Assembly (NCBI GenBank): GCA_028694215.1
Contig: JAQUTW010000025.1
Coordinates: 1 to 34,370, forward strand
Length of the DNA: 34,370 nucleotides
DNA from: Paludibacteraceae bacterium
GTDB lineage: Bacteria > Bacteroidota > Bacteroidia > Bacteroidales > Paludibacteraceae
Reading direction: 5' to 3'
The notes beneath the pieces are model-generated. The model was given only the letters and a program-made list of their open reading frames with translations. It did no database searches and had not been told where the DNA came from. Made by a program: the position numbers and the translations under genes. This document shows positions 26,000 to 33,827 of this stretch, piece by piece. Each line of letters opens with the position of its first letter. The first letter of the stretch is position 1.

Positions 26000-27357
26000 A
26001 CTAATTTTTCCAATTTAGCAATGTTTTTATCAATCATTTCCTGTGGAACTGCGTAGTTTCCGAGTTGTCCCGATAAATATTTATCGTAAGAAGCCATATC
26101 AATTAAGCCGTGACCGGAAAGATTAAACAAAATAACTTTTTCTTTTCCTTCTTCTTTTGCTTTTAAAGCCTCTTGAATAGCTGTATAAATAGCATGTGTA
26201 GATTCGGGTGCTGGGATAATTCCTTCTGTTTTAGAGAAAAGAACGCCTGCGGCAAAAGAGTCTAACTGTTTTACGTCGGTAGCTTCTATCAGCTTGTCTT
26301 TTAGCAATTGACTGACAATGCTTCCGGCTCCGTGATAACGCAATCCTCCTGCATGAATGTCTGCCGGTTCAAAATCATGTCCCAGCGTGTACATTGGTAT
26401 CATTGGCGTAAATCCTTCCGTGTCCCCAAAATCATATTCAAATTGTCCTCGAGTCAATTTCGGACACGATGCCGGTTCTGCAGCTATGAAACGTGTAGTC
26501 TTTCCATCAACAAGATTGTGGCGTAAAAATGGGAAAGAGATGCCACAGAAGTTAGAACCGCCTCCGAAACAACCTATCACAACATCGGGATAATCACCGG
26601 TCATTTCTAATTGTTTCTCAGCCTCTAAACCGATAATGGTCTGATGTAAAATAACATGGTTCAGAACACTACCAAGTCCGTAACGAGTGTCAGGCTGTTT
26701 CATGGCTACTTCTACAGCTTCAGAGATGGCCATTCCAAGACTTCCGGATGTGTTTGGATACAGAGTTCGAAAATGACGTCCTACTTCAGTTTGGTCGCTT
26801 GGCGATGCAAAAACCTGTGCGCCATATGTTTTCATAACCGATTTACGATATGGTTTTTGTTCGTAGCTGACTTTAACCATAAATACTTGCAAATCCAACC
26901 CAAAATGTTGGCAGGCAATACTCAAGGCGCTTCCCCATTGACCGGCACCGGTTTCTGTTGTCATGTGCTTGATTCCCTGTATTTTATTGTAGTAGGCTTG
27001 CGGTATGGCAGAGTTTAATTTGTGTGAACCAACCGGACTGACACTTTCATTTTTAAAGTAAATTTTTGCAGGAGTGTCTAATGCTTTTTCCAAACCGGAT
27101 GCGCGTACCAATGGGGTAGGACGATAAATTTTATATAGGGTGCGAACTTCATCGGGAATTTCAATATAGCGTTCTTTTGTAAATTCTTGTTCTACACATC
27201 CTTTTGCAAACAGTCCTTCCATTTCTTCCGGCTTAACCGGTTGTTTTGTAGCCGGATTTAACATGGGAAGTGGTTGGTTTTTCATATCGGCGGTAATATT
27301 ATACCATTGTGTCGGCATTTCGTTTTCCGGCAACATTATTTTTTTTGTTGTTTTCAT
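25996..27357 (-). CDS. trpB: Tryptophan synthase beta chain, TrpB2 type
   Basis: 453 residues, longer than the classic TrpB1 (about 400), with the extended N-terminus characteristic of TrpB2 (QWYNITADM, LFAKGCVEQEF, YIEIPDEVRTLYKIYRPTPL). The PLP lysine is K113 in VGSHKLNSA; TETGAGQWG and the glycine loop GCFGGGSNF (262-270) bind the cofactor phosphate. It condenses indole with serine to tryptophan. TrpB2 enzymes lack tight TrpA partnering and are linked to indole salvage. No trpA or other trp gene is adjacent. A leader peptide with three Trp codons and a terminator lie upstream, so it is regulated by tryptophan supply. Confidence 0.95.
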   Translation of the reverse strand: MKTTKKIMLPENEMPTQWYNITADMKNQPLPMLNPATKQPVKPEEMEGLFAKGCVEQEFTKERYIEIPDEVRTLYKIYRPTPLVRASGLEKALDTPAKIYFKNESVSPVGSHKLNSAIPQAYYNKIQGIKHMTTETGAGQWGSALSIACQHFGLDLQVFMVKVSYEQKPYRKSVMKTYGAQVFASPSDQTEVGRHFRTLYPNTSGSLGMAISEAVEVAMKQPDTRYGLGSVLNHVILHQTIIGLEAEKQLEMTGDYPDVVIGCFGGGSNFCGISFPFLRHNLVDGKTTRFIAAEPASCPKLTRGQFEYDFGDTEGFTPMIPMYTLGHDFEPADIHAGGLRYHGAGSIVSQLLKDKLIEATDVKQLDSFAAGVLFSKTEGIIPAPESTHAIYTAIQEALKAKEEGKEKVILFNLSGHGLIDMASYDKYLSGQLGNYAVPQEMIDKNIAKLEKLV

Positions 27358-27491
27358 TGTTATATAATTTTTATTGTTTGTTTTTTGTTTGTTTAATTAA
27401 AGATATTTGTTTGATTATAACATAGTTGCCATCGCAGTAATATGCGATGTAACCAATAAAGTATGTATAAAAAATAGTATTTCATAAGATG
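27358..27491 (-). other. Non-coding leader between the trp terminator and trpB
   Basis: 134 bases without a credible gene. It holds a perfect 7-bp hairpin, CATCGCA around a six-base loop (27430-27449), with no T-run after it, and otherwise AT-rich sequence. On readthrough of the attenuator it becomes the 5' UTR proximal to trpB. I see no clear promoter box in it; TATCTTTA is one base off consensus. Confidence 0.5.
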
Positions 27492-27530
27492 ATAAAAATA
27501 AAAAAACCGTAGGAGGGAATCCTACGGTTT
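27492..27530 (-). terminator. trp attenuator terminator
   Basis: AAACCGTAGGA and TCCTACGGTTT (11-bp perfect stem, loop TTCCC) on the minus strand, followed by a T-rich tract. It is a strong intrinsic terminator placed between the leader peptide and trpB. Its loop and 3' arm contain CCCTCC, complementary to the GGAGGG that lies between the leader stop codon and this hairpin. Confidence 0.9.
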
Positions 27531-27634
27531 GTATATGTTATTATAAATATATGCAAACAGAACCCTCCATTGTTAAATGAACGGTTGCCACCACCAATAT
27601 TGTGCGTTTGCTTGTAACATTGTCTGAAATTTTC
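27531..27634 (-). promoter_or_regulatory. trp ribosome-mediated attenuator leader
   Basis: The leader mRNA holds, in order, a short peptide frame with UGG-UGG-UGG, then CCGUU pairing with AAUGG (strand 1:2), then GGAGGG (within strand 2) able to pair with CCCUCC of the terminator loop and 3' arm (antiterminator). A ribosome stalled on the Trp codons would cover CCGUU, free GGAGGG, and block the terminator. Completing translation leaves the terminator free. This is the classic trp attenuation layout, read directly from sequence; the switching itself is inference. Confidence 0.85.
27573..27620 (-). CDS. trp leader peptide
   Basis: A 15-codon frame, MLQANAQYWWWQPFI, from ATG at 27620 to TAA at 27575-27573. 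Three tandem Trp codons in 15 residues are far above expectation. It begins about 14 bases after the predicted transcript start and lies before the terminator. Its function is regulatory: translation senses charged tRNA-Trp. Confidence 0.88.
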   Translation of the reverse strand: MLQANAQYWWWQPFI

Positions 27635-27636
27635 TG

Positions 27637-27668
27637 CAAAGGAAATATTAAAAATTGAATCTCACAAA
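27637..27668 (-). promoter_or_regulatory. Promoter of the trp leader (TTTG-N20-TTCCTTTG)
   Basis: A -33 TTTG (27668-27665) is followed after 20 bases by TTCCTTTG (27644-27637), one base from TAnnTTTG. Both elements and their spacing match the Bacteroidota promoter, giving a start near 27634. It is the best two-part promoter in the window. Confidence 0.7.
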
Positions 27669-27721
27669 TTTTTTTGTATCTTTTTTTGCAAATTTAATTT
27701 TATTGACAACTAAATTTGAAG

Positions 27722-28213
27722 TTATTTGTTAGGTAAAATATCTTGTTGACGGAGTCCGAAGCGTTTTGCAGTAATATCTGTAATTTCCACCTTCCAAACT
27801 TTTACATGTTTTAATGCAGGAATTCCAAACTTAAATGTACGGTCGGAATAATGTGACATAAATATTTGAAATGCAGATTCTTTTTCGTGCAAATCTTCTA
27901 CAAAATTTACACGACCGAAAGCAATGGCACTTCTTGAACGCATGGAATAGCTGCATGGCATTTCTACATCGTGATAAACTAATTCTTGAGTATTGTGTAC
28001 AAATGTGATACAAACATTCGGATTCTGTTTAAGGCATTCTATTTTATTTCCTTCCTGGGCAGAATGAAGATATAAAATATCGTTTTTGTAAGCAAAATTC
28101 ATCGGAATAGCGTACGGATTGCCATTTGTATCACACATCGAAACAACACATGCTTGACAGGAATTTATCAAACTTTCTATTTCTGGTTTGTCGGTAATGA
28201 ACTGTGTTTTCAT
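27722..28213 (-). CDS. Pyridoxamine 5'-phosphate oxidase-like flavoprotein (Nim-related)
   Basis: 163 residues. Split-barrel flavin-binding fold of the Pyridox_ox_2 type: ACVVSMCDTNGNPYAIPMNFAYKNDILYLHSA, then GNKIECLKQNPNVCITFV, and the later MRSRSAIAFGRVNFVED. Members bind FMN or related cofactors; some (Nim) reduce nitroimidazoles, but most have no known substrate, and resistance should not be assumed here. The ATG at 28213 lies 13 bases after the folE stop, so it is probably the last gene of a queA-folE unit. Confidence 0.82.
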   Translation of the reverse strand: MKTQFITDKPEIESLINSCQACVVSMCDTNGNPYAIPMNFAYKNDILYLHSAQEGNKIECLKQNPNVCITFVHNTQELVYHDVEMPCSYSMRSRSAIAFGRVNFVEDLHEKESAFQIFMSHYSDRTFKFGIPALKHVKVWKVEITDITAKRFGLRQQDILPNK

Positions 28214-28226
28214 AGCAAATTGTTTC

Positions 28227-28823
28227 TTATTTTTGGCGAATCAGATTCATAAATTCTTCACGTGTTTTTGCACTTTGAAATACGCCCGTAAAATCGGATG
28301 TGGTCGTTATGGAATGTTGTTTTTGTACACCACGCATTTGCATACACATGTGTTGTGCTTCTATTACTACCATCACGCCCATTGGATTGAGTGTTTTTTG
28401 GATACAGTCTTTTATTTCAGTGGTAAGACGTTCCTGAATTTGCAGGCGACGGGCAAAAATATCTACCACGCGTGCAATTTTGCTTAATCCTGTGATATGC
28501 TTATTTGGAATATAAGCTACATGTGCTTTGCCAAAAAACGGTAACATATGATGTTCGCACATTGAAAAGAAATCAATGTCCTTAACAATTACCATTTGCT
28601 GATATTTTTCTTCTTCAAACAAAGCAGAACGCAGGACAGCTTCGGGATCCATAGTATAGCCTTGTGTCATAAACTGCATGGCCATGGCTACGCGTTTTGG
28701 TGTTTTTTGCAAGCCTTCGCGTGTAATGTCTTCGCCTAATAGTCGGATAATTTCGCGATAATGTGCTGCAATTTCGTTGGAGTTTGTATTATTTTCGGTG
28801 ATAGCTGCAAATTCTTCGTTCAT
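28227..28823 (-). CDS. folE: GTP cyclohydrolase I
   Basis: 198 residues from the ATG at 28823. A longer open frame begins at 28958 but would overlap queA and adds a basic, non-homologous extension, so I reject that start. FolE converts GTP to 7,8-dihydroneopterin triphosphate, the entry to folate and, through QueD, to queuosine. Zinc ligands C89 and H92 ([10 protein letters not shown]) and C160 (HMCMQMRGV) are present, as are [11 protein letters not shown] and [23 protein letters not shown]. It follows queA by 53 bases, which fits a role in the queuosine branch as well as folate. Confidence 0.95.
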   Translation of the reverse strand: MNEEFAAITENNTNSNEIAAHYREIIRLLGEDITREGLQKTPKRVAMAMQFMTQGYTMDPEAVLRSALFEEEKYQQMVIVKDIDFFSMCEHHMLPFFGKAHVAYIPNKHITGLSKIARVVDIFARRLQIQERLTTEIKDCIQKTLNPMGVMVVIEAQHMCMQMRGVQKQHSITTTSDFTGVFQSAKTREEFMNLIRQK

Positions 28824-28876
28824 AATTAATTGAAGGTTTATTGTTTGTAAAAAAGTAGAACAATTATTTTCAAAGT

Positions 28877-30085
28877 TTATCGTATAAGCAGTGAACTGTC
28901 GCCGTAGCTTAAAAATCTGAAATCGTTTTTGAAAGCGTAGTCGTAAATGGTTCTCCAATTATTCTCTCCGACAAAGGCAGAAACCAATAACAATAAGGTA
29001 CTTTTAGGCTGGTGAAAATTTGTAATCATCTTATTGACAAGCCGAAATTGAAAGCCCGGAACGATAATAATTTGAGTAGCTGCGTTGATATAAGCCAATT
29101 CGTTTTTGTTCATATAATCAATAATGACGTTTAAAGCCTCTTCTGTTGTTAAACTACAACTTGTTTCGTATGGCTGCCATTGTGTAATGTGTATATCCGT
29201 CTTCTTGTTGTACAGGTTACAGCCTAAATAATAGAGGCTTTCAAGTGTGCGTACAGAAGTTGTGCCAACAGCTGTTATGTGTCCTAAATGTTGAAGGATA
29301 TGTTCGATAGATGTCTTGCGAACTGAAAAAAATTCAGTGTGCATTTCGTGTTGCCCGATAGTGTCCGATTTGACAGGTTTAAATGTACCTGCACCAACAT
29401 GAAGCGTTACTTCTTCGTGTTCTACACCTTTGGCTTTAATCTTATCTAAAACTTCTTGTGTGAAATGCAAACCGGCCGTAGGAGCTGCTACTGACCCTTT
29501 TATTTTTGAATAAACGGTTTGATAGGTGGTGTTGTCTGATTCTTCAGTTTTTCGATTAAGATAGGGTGGAATAGGAAGTTCTCCCATTTGTTCCAAAATA
29601 TCAACGAAAGTAATTTGATCATTGTCCCACGTGAATGAAATAGGGTGAACCATATCGTTTTCGGAATGTAATCGTACTATTTCTATAGTAACCGTTTTGC
29701 CGTTAATGGTAATCTTATTGGTTAAAATTCCCTCTTTCCATTTCTTTAAATTTCCAACAAGGCATTGCCATACACAGTTGCCTGTGGTTTGAAAAATCAG
29801 TTGATAGTCGTTGGGTAACCAAGGTTCCAAACAAAAAATTTCGATTCTGGCACCGGTTGGCTTATGAAAAACAAGTCGTGCCTGAATAACTTTTGTATCG
29901 TTATACACCAACAGGTCTTGGCCTGTCAAAAAAGTAGGAACATCAAAAAAATGTTGTTCTGAAATAGTACCTTTCTGCCAAATCAGAAGTTTTGAAGTGT
30001 CGCGTTTTGCAAGCGGAAATTTGGCTATACGCTCGTCTGGTAGCGTATAGTTGTAGTTGCTGATATGTATTTCTTCCGGTTTCAT
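28877..30085 (-). CDS. queA: tRNA preQ1(34) S-adenosylmethionine ribosyltransferase-isomerase
   Basis: 402 residues. QueA transfers and rearranges the ribosyl group of SAM onto 7-aminomethyl-7-deazaguanine at tRNA position 34, giving epoxyqueuosine. The N-terminus has [22 protein letters not shown]. Core motifs are [50 protein letters not shown] and [18 protein letters not shown]. It is somewhat longer than the E. coli enzyme (about 356), with extra sequence around residues 90-180. The start is the ATG at 30085; a TAATTTTG promoter box is 12 bases upstream. Next genes on the strand are folE and a flavoprotein. Confidence 0.95.
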   Translation of the reverse strand: MKPEEIHISNYNYTLPDERIAKFPLAKRDTSKLLIWQKGTISEQHFFDVPTFLTGQDLLVYNDTKVIQARLVFHKPTGARIEIFCLEPWLPNDYQLIFQTTGNCVWQCLVGNLKKWKEGILTNKITINGKTVTIEIVRLHSENDMVHPISFTWDNDQITFVDILEQMGELPIPPYLNRKTEESDNTTYQTVYSKIKGSVAAPTAGLHFTQEVLDKIKAKGVEHEEVTLHVGAGTFKPVKSDTIGQHEMHTEFFSVRKTSIEHILQHLGHITAVGTTSVRTLESLYYLGCNLYNKKTDIHITQWQPYETSCSLTTEEALNVIIDYMNKNELAYINAATQIIIVPGFQFRLVNKMITNFHQPKSTLLLLVSAFVGENNWRTIYDYAFKNDFRFLSYGDSSLLIR

Positions 30086-30096
30086 TTTTATGGTGG

Positions 30097-30104
30097 CAAA
30101 ATTA
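30097..30104 (-). promoter_or_regulatory. -7 box (TAATTTTG) for queA-folE
   Basis: TAATTTTG on the minus strand matches TAnnTTTG, 11 bases before the queA ATG. No clear -33 TTTG is present. Confidence 0.5.
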
Positions 30105-30239
30105 GTCTATTTTTTTTGAAAGACGAATAAAGTAGTGGTTAATTTACGAACATGAAAAAATACAAGTTTTTTAGCTACGTTGATCTATATAATTTTTAAA
30201 AATACATTTTTTATGTTATTTTTTATGAGTTCTTTTGAC

Positions 30240-30259
30240 TTTCGAACGATTGTTCGAAA
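30240..30259 (+). promoter_or_regulatory. Probable TetR operator (perfect inverted repeat)
   Basis: TTTCGAAC, a four-base spacer GATT, then GTTCGAAA: a perfect 8-bp inverted repeat. It covers the expected -33 region of the promoter whose -7 box is TACTTTTG at 30269-30276, just before the TetR-type gene. Such symmetric sites next to the regulator gene are typical autoregulatory operators. That this regulator binds here is inference. Confidence 0.7.
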
Positions 30260-30268
30260 TAAAAAGAT

Positions 30269-30276
30269 TACTTTTG
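30269..30276 (+). promoter_or_regulatory. -7 box (TACTTTTG) for the TetR-lipid operon
   Basis: A perfect TAnnTTTG match 26 bases before the ATG at 30303 and just downstream of the palindrome, so repressor binding would block it. Confidence 0.6.
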
Positions 30277-30302
30277 CGGTCGATTCTTATGGAGAATTAA
30301 AA

Positions 30303-30891
30303 ATGAAAATAACGAGGGATTATATTATATCGAAAGCTTTTTGAGTTGTATTTAAAAGATGGATATTCTGATGTCTCTATTTCCGATTTACAGGAATATT
30401 TGAATATTGGACGAGCAACTTTGTATTACTATTTTAGTGGTAAAGATGAACTTTTTAAGGCGGTTGTTGATAAATATTGTATAGGAATTTATTCTATAAC
30501 GGATGTCGCTCCGGATGCTACTTTACCGGATTTAATAGAAATACATATTCGGCATATAACGAAAATAATGAATTGGTTACTCCGTTCGAAAGATGTACAA
30601 ACAACGCGTTCCAATTTGTTTTCTCTTGTATTGAATGCCTGTTTGAGGTTCCCTGAATATAAAGATATTACGAATGATTTGCGTGAGAAGTCGGAAGCAA
30701 TGTGGGAACAGGCTATTTTAAACAGTATTGAGCGAAAAGAAATTCGTGCAGATGTGAATGTTAGAGTTTTAGCGGCAATGTTTGCCAATGTTAAGGATTT
30801 GTACGGTGCAGCTCTTAATTGGCACCCTTTGAAAGAAAATCGTTTTTTCATATCTTCTTATTTTTATTTGTATGATTTGGTAAAGATTTGA
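30303..30891 (+). CDS. TetR/AcrR-family regulator, frameshifted in a T5 tract
   Basis: The natural start looks to be ATG 30303 (MKITRDYIISKAF), but that frame meets TGA at 30342. The rest of the protein (ELYLKDGYSDVSISDLQEY and onward to 30891) continues in the next frame. Removing one T from the run 30338-30342 restores a 195-residue TetR protein with intact helix-turn-helix (VSISDLQEYLNIGRATLYYYF) and ligand domain. The downstream frame could alternatively start at TTG 30346, giving 181 residues without helix 1. The gap may be a sequencing error, a real or phase-variable mutation, or +1 frameshifting at UUU-UGA. It heads the acyltransferase/ketosynthase operon and probably regulates it. Confidence 0.8.
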
Positions 30892-30896
30892 GAATT

Positions 30897-32291
30897 ATGG
30901 ATTCATTAGGTAAAAATCGCTTTCAAATGTTTTTTTATTGGATTTTCCGTGGCTATTTACGGTTCGTCCATGATAAACTTTATTATCGACACATCTCAAT
31001 TATTGGTTGGGAAAATGTTCCGGAAGAAGGAGTCCCGTTATTGGTTGCATCTAATCATCAAAATTCCCTAAATGACCCATTGGCTATTCAGTTTGCTTTT
31101 GAAAAACGAATTGTCAGTATTTTTGCGCGTGCCGATGTTTTTAATAAACCATTGATTGCAAAATTTCTACATAGTCTTGCCATTGTGCCGGCTTATCGTT
31201 TGCGCACAGATGGAGAGGAATCCTTGGTAAATAATATCGAATCGTTTAAAATAGCGGGAGACCGTTTACTGAATGGTCATACGGTAGCTATTTTTCCTGA
31301 AGCAACCAATCAGGATAAACATTGGTTAGGGGAGTTTTCATTAGGATATTTGCGTATGGCTTTTCAAACTGCAGAGCAGAATAATTTCCAGACAGACATC
31401 AAAGTGCTGCCAATGATTTTGCATTACAGCAATTATTTTATGATGCAAAATGATTTGGTGGTAAAATTTGGTACGCCGATATCTTTAAAAGATTATTATG
31501 AGTTGTACAAAACAAAACCTCGTACCGCTCAGCGTTCCGTAAATGCAGAAGTGCGTCGCCAAATTGATGATATGATGCTGAATATTAACGATTTGGAAAA
31601 TTATGAAGCGATTGATTATTTACGAAACACGTATGGGAAACGTTATGCAGAATATCAAGGGAAAAATGCTCAAAACCTACCTGAACGTTTGATGTCCGAT
31701 AAAGAGTTATGCGCTGCATTGCAAAAATTGTCGGAAGAAAAGCCGGAACAGATGCGTGAAATTTATGCGGAAACGCTTCGTATCGAGAAGGTTACAAAAG
31801 AAAACGGTTTGCGTGACTGGGTGCTTGATAAACCTAATTACCCGTTTGCTATTGGACTTAAAGCATTGGCTCTTTTGTTGTTATCGCCTTTATATTTAGT
31901 AGCGTTGTGGCCACATTGGATTATTTTTCAAGCACCAAATTTGGTAACTCCCAAGTTTGAAGCGATGGGCGCAACATTCAAGATGTTTATTGGCGGTGTG
32001 CGTTATCTGCTGAGTGCGCTTATTACCATTCCTGTGTGTTATGTTGGCGTGTTCTTAATTGATTTTCCATTTATAGGTTGGTTTTGGGCGTTAATGCATT
32101 TTCTCATCCTTCCGTATTTGATGATTTTCGCATGGTTTTATCGTAAATGGTATATAAAATGGCGTGGACAATGGCACTTTATTTATAATGTGAAACGTGA
32201 TAAAAATTTGGCGGCATTGCAAAAAGACAGAAATCTGTTGTTTGAAAAATTGAACGAATTGTTGAAAGTGAAAAAAAATAATAAGAACTAA
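30897..32291 (+). CDS. Membrane-bound lysophospholipid-type acyltransferase (PlsC/LPLAT superfamily)
   Basis: 464 residues from ATG 30897; a TTG at 30888 would overlap the regulator stop. The acyltransferase domain has ASNHQNSLNDPLA (H54, D60) and IFPEATNQDKH (from residue 132), corresponding to the catalytic HX4D-type and FPEG-type motifs. Here the spacing is H-x5-D, as in the broader glycerol-3-phosphate acyltransferase group. The C-terminal third (about residues 320-430) holds several membrane segments (IGLKALALLLLSPLYLVALW, FPFIGWFWALMHFLILPYL). It should transfer an acyl chain from acyl-ACP or CoA at the inner membrane. Being next to a ketosynthase and ACP suggests a special acyl donor made by this operon. 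Confidence 0.82.
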   Translation: MDSLGKNRFQMFFYWIFRGYLRFVHDKLYYRHISIIGWENVPEEGVPLLVASNHQNSLNDPLAIQFAFEKRIVSIFARADVFNKPLIAKFLHSLAIVPAYRLRTDGEESLVNNIESFKIAGDRLLNGHTVAIFPEATNQDKHWLGEFSLGYLRMAFQTAEQNNFQTDIKVLPMILHYSNYFMMQNDLVVKFGTPISLKDYYELYKTKPRTAQRSVNAEVRRQIDDMMLNINDLENYEAIDYLRNTYGKRYAEYQGKNAQNLPERLMSDKELCAALQKLSEEKPEQMREIYAETLRIEKVTKENGLRDWVLDKPNYPFAIGLKALALLLLSPLYLVALWPHWIIFQAPNLVTPKFEAMGATFKMFIGGVRYLLSALITIPVCYVGVFLIDFPFIGWFWALMHFLILPYLMIFAWFYRKWYIKWRGQWHFIYNVKRDKNLAALQKDRNLLFEKLNELLKVKKNNKN

Positions 32292-32303
32292 TCTGAATAA
32301 AGT

Positions 32304-33527
32304 ATGGAGAATAGAAGAGTTGTAATAACCGGTATGGGCATTTATTCGTGTCTGGGTAAAACTTTGGACGAGGTGCGCGAATCATTGTACACCGGTAAGT
32401 CGGGTATTATATTTGATCCTGCCCGCAAAGAAATGGGATTTCGTTCGGCCTTAACGGCTAAAATAGAAATTCCGGATTTGAAAAAAGAATTGAGTCGTTC
32501 GCAGCGTGTATATATGCCCGAGCAGGCCAAATATGCTTATTGTGCTACTGTTGAGGCATTACGTAATGCCGGTATTGATCAGGATTATTTGGATACACAT
32601 GAGGTTGGTTTGCTGTATGGTAATGACAGCTCCGCCGATCCGGTTGTAAAAGCCGTGGATACTATGCGCGAAAAGAAAGATACTACCATGTGTGGTTCCG
32701 GTGCTATTTTTCAGTCGATGAATTCAACGGTAACGATGAACTTAGGCTGTATTTTTAAATTGAAAGGTATCAATTTGACGGTTTCCGGTGCATGTGCCAG
32801 TGGTTCACATGCTATTGGTTTGGGTTCTTTGCTTATCCAAACCGGTTTGCAGGATATGGTGGTATGTGGCGGAGCACAAGAGGTAAATCCGTTTTCGATT
32901 GGTTCGTTTGACGGAATTTCTGCATTTTCAATACGTGAAGATGCACCGGAAAAAGCTTCTCGCCCGTTTGATCGTGACCGTGATGGCTTGGTACCCGGAG
33001 GAGGTGCTGCTACATTGGTTATCGAAAGTTACGAATCGGCAGTACGTCGTGGTGCGCCAATATTGGCAGAAGTGTTGAGTTACGGTTTTTCTGCGAATGG
33101 TGACCATATTTCTTCGCCCAATGTAGAAGGACCAAGTCGCTCGTTGCAAATGGCAATCAGACGTGCCGGTATTGATATTCGTGAAATTGGTTATATCAAT
33201 GCACATGCAACATCAACCCATGTGGGTGATACTAATGAGGCAAAAGCCATTTATAATGTATTTGGCGACCAACACGTGGAAGTAACCAGTACAAAATCTC
33301 AGACGGGACACGAAATGTGGATGGCAGGAGCTTCAGAGGTAATTTATTCGATGTTGATGATGAAAAATGATTTTATTGCGGCAAATCTTAATTTTGAAAA
33401 TCCGGACGAAGATTCTGCTAAACTTATCATTCCGTCTAAGCGCATTGAAAAACATTTCGATACATTTTTGTCAAATTCGTTCGGGTTTGGTGGCACCAAC
33501 AGTACGCTGATTGTACGTAATTTGTAA
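32304..33527 (+). CDS. Beta-ketoacyl-ACP synthase (FabF/FabB-like)
   Basis: 407 residues, thiolase fold. The complete condensing triad is present: C164 in GACASGS, H301 in NAHATSTHVGDT and H336 in KSQTGHEMWMAGAS, with K331. The condensing reaction extends an acyl chain with malonyl-ACP. The region around VVCGGAQEVNPFSIGSFDGISAFS and PFDRDRDGLVPGGGAATLVIE is typical of FabF/FabB. It is probably not the housekeeping FabF, because it sits in a regulated unit with its own ACP and hotdog protein. The product is unknown. The ATG at 32304 is 12 bases after the acyltransferase gene. Confidence 0.93.
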   Translation: MENRRVVITGMGIYSCLGKTLDEVRESLYTGKSGIIFDPARKEMGFRSALTAKIEIPDLKKELSRSQRVYMPEQAKYAYCATVEALRNAGIDQDYLDTHEVGLLYGNDSSADPVVKAVDTMREKKDTTMCGSGAIFQSMNSTVTMNLGCIFKLKGINLTVSGACASGSHAIGLGSLLIQTGLQDMVVCGGAQEVNPFSIGSFDGISAFSIREDAPEKASRPFDRDRDGLVPGGGAATLVIESYESAVRRGAPILAEVLSYGFSANGDHISSPNVEGPSRSLQMAIRRAGIDIREIGYINAHATSTHVGDTNEAKAIYNVFGDQHVEVTSTKSQTGHEMWMAGASEVIYSMLMMKNDFIAANLNFENPDEDSAKLIIPSKRIEKHFDTFLSNSFGFGGTNSTLIVRNL

Positions 33528-33581
33528 ATCTCTTTTTAATAGATAATTAACTATTTAATAATTTTATAATTGTAAAAAAAA

Positions 33582-33827
33582 ATGGAAAAACAAGAATTGA
33601 TTGCCAAAGTTAATGAAGTTTTGGCAGAAGAATTTGAAAAAGAAGTATCTGAAATTACTCCGGAAGCCGATATTAAGGCAACTTTAGAGTTGGATAGTTT
33701 AAGTCTTGTGGATATGGTGGCTTTGATTGAAAATGAATTTCATGTAAAAATCAAAGGAACAGAAGTCGCTCAGATAAAAACATTTGGTACACTTTATGAT
33801 TTCATCTACGAACGTTTAAACGCTTAA
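33582..33827 (+). CDS. Dedicated acyl carrier protein
   Basis: 81 residues, acidic, four-helix ACP. S39 in LELDSLSLVDM is the phosphopantetheine attachment serine. Helix 1 is KQELIAKVNEVLAEEFE and helix 2 follows the DSL motif. It carries the growing chain for the neighbouring ketosynthase. Divergent from a typical AcpP, which fits a specialised role. The stop TAA overlaps the next ATG by one base (TAATG), so the hotdog gene is translationally coupled. Confidence 0.92.
   Translation: MEKQELIAKVNEVLAEEFEKEVSEITPEADIKATLELDSLSLVDMVALIENEFHVKIKGTEVAQIKTFGTLYDFIYERLNA

Noticed and set aside
27722-28213. Nitroimidazole-resistance (nim) gene
   Set aside because: The fold is shared by many PPOX-type flavoproteins; nothing here supports resistance specifically.
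28824-28958. N-terminal extension of folE by 45 residues
   Set aside because: It overlaps queA, has a basic composition unlike FolE, and the ATG at 28823 gives a normal 198-residue enzyme.
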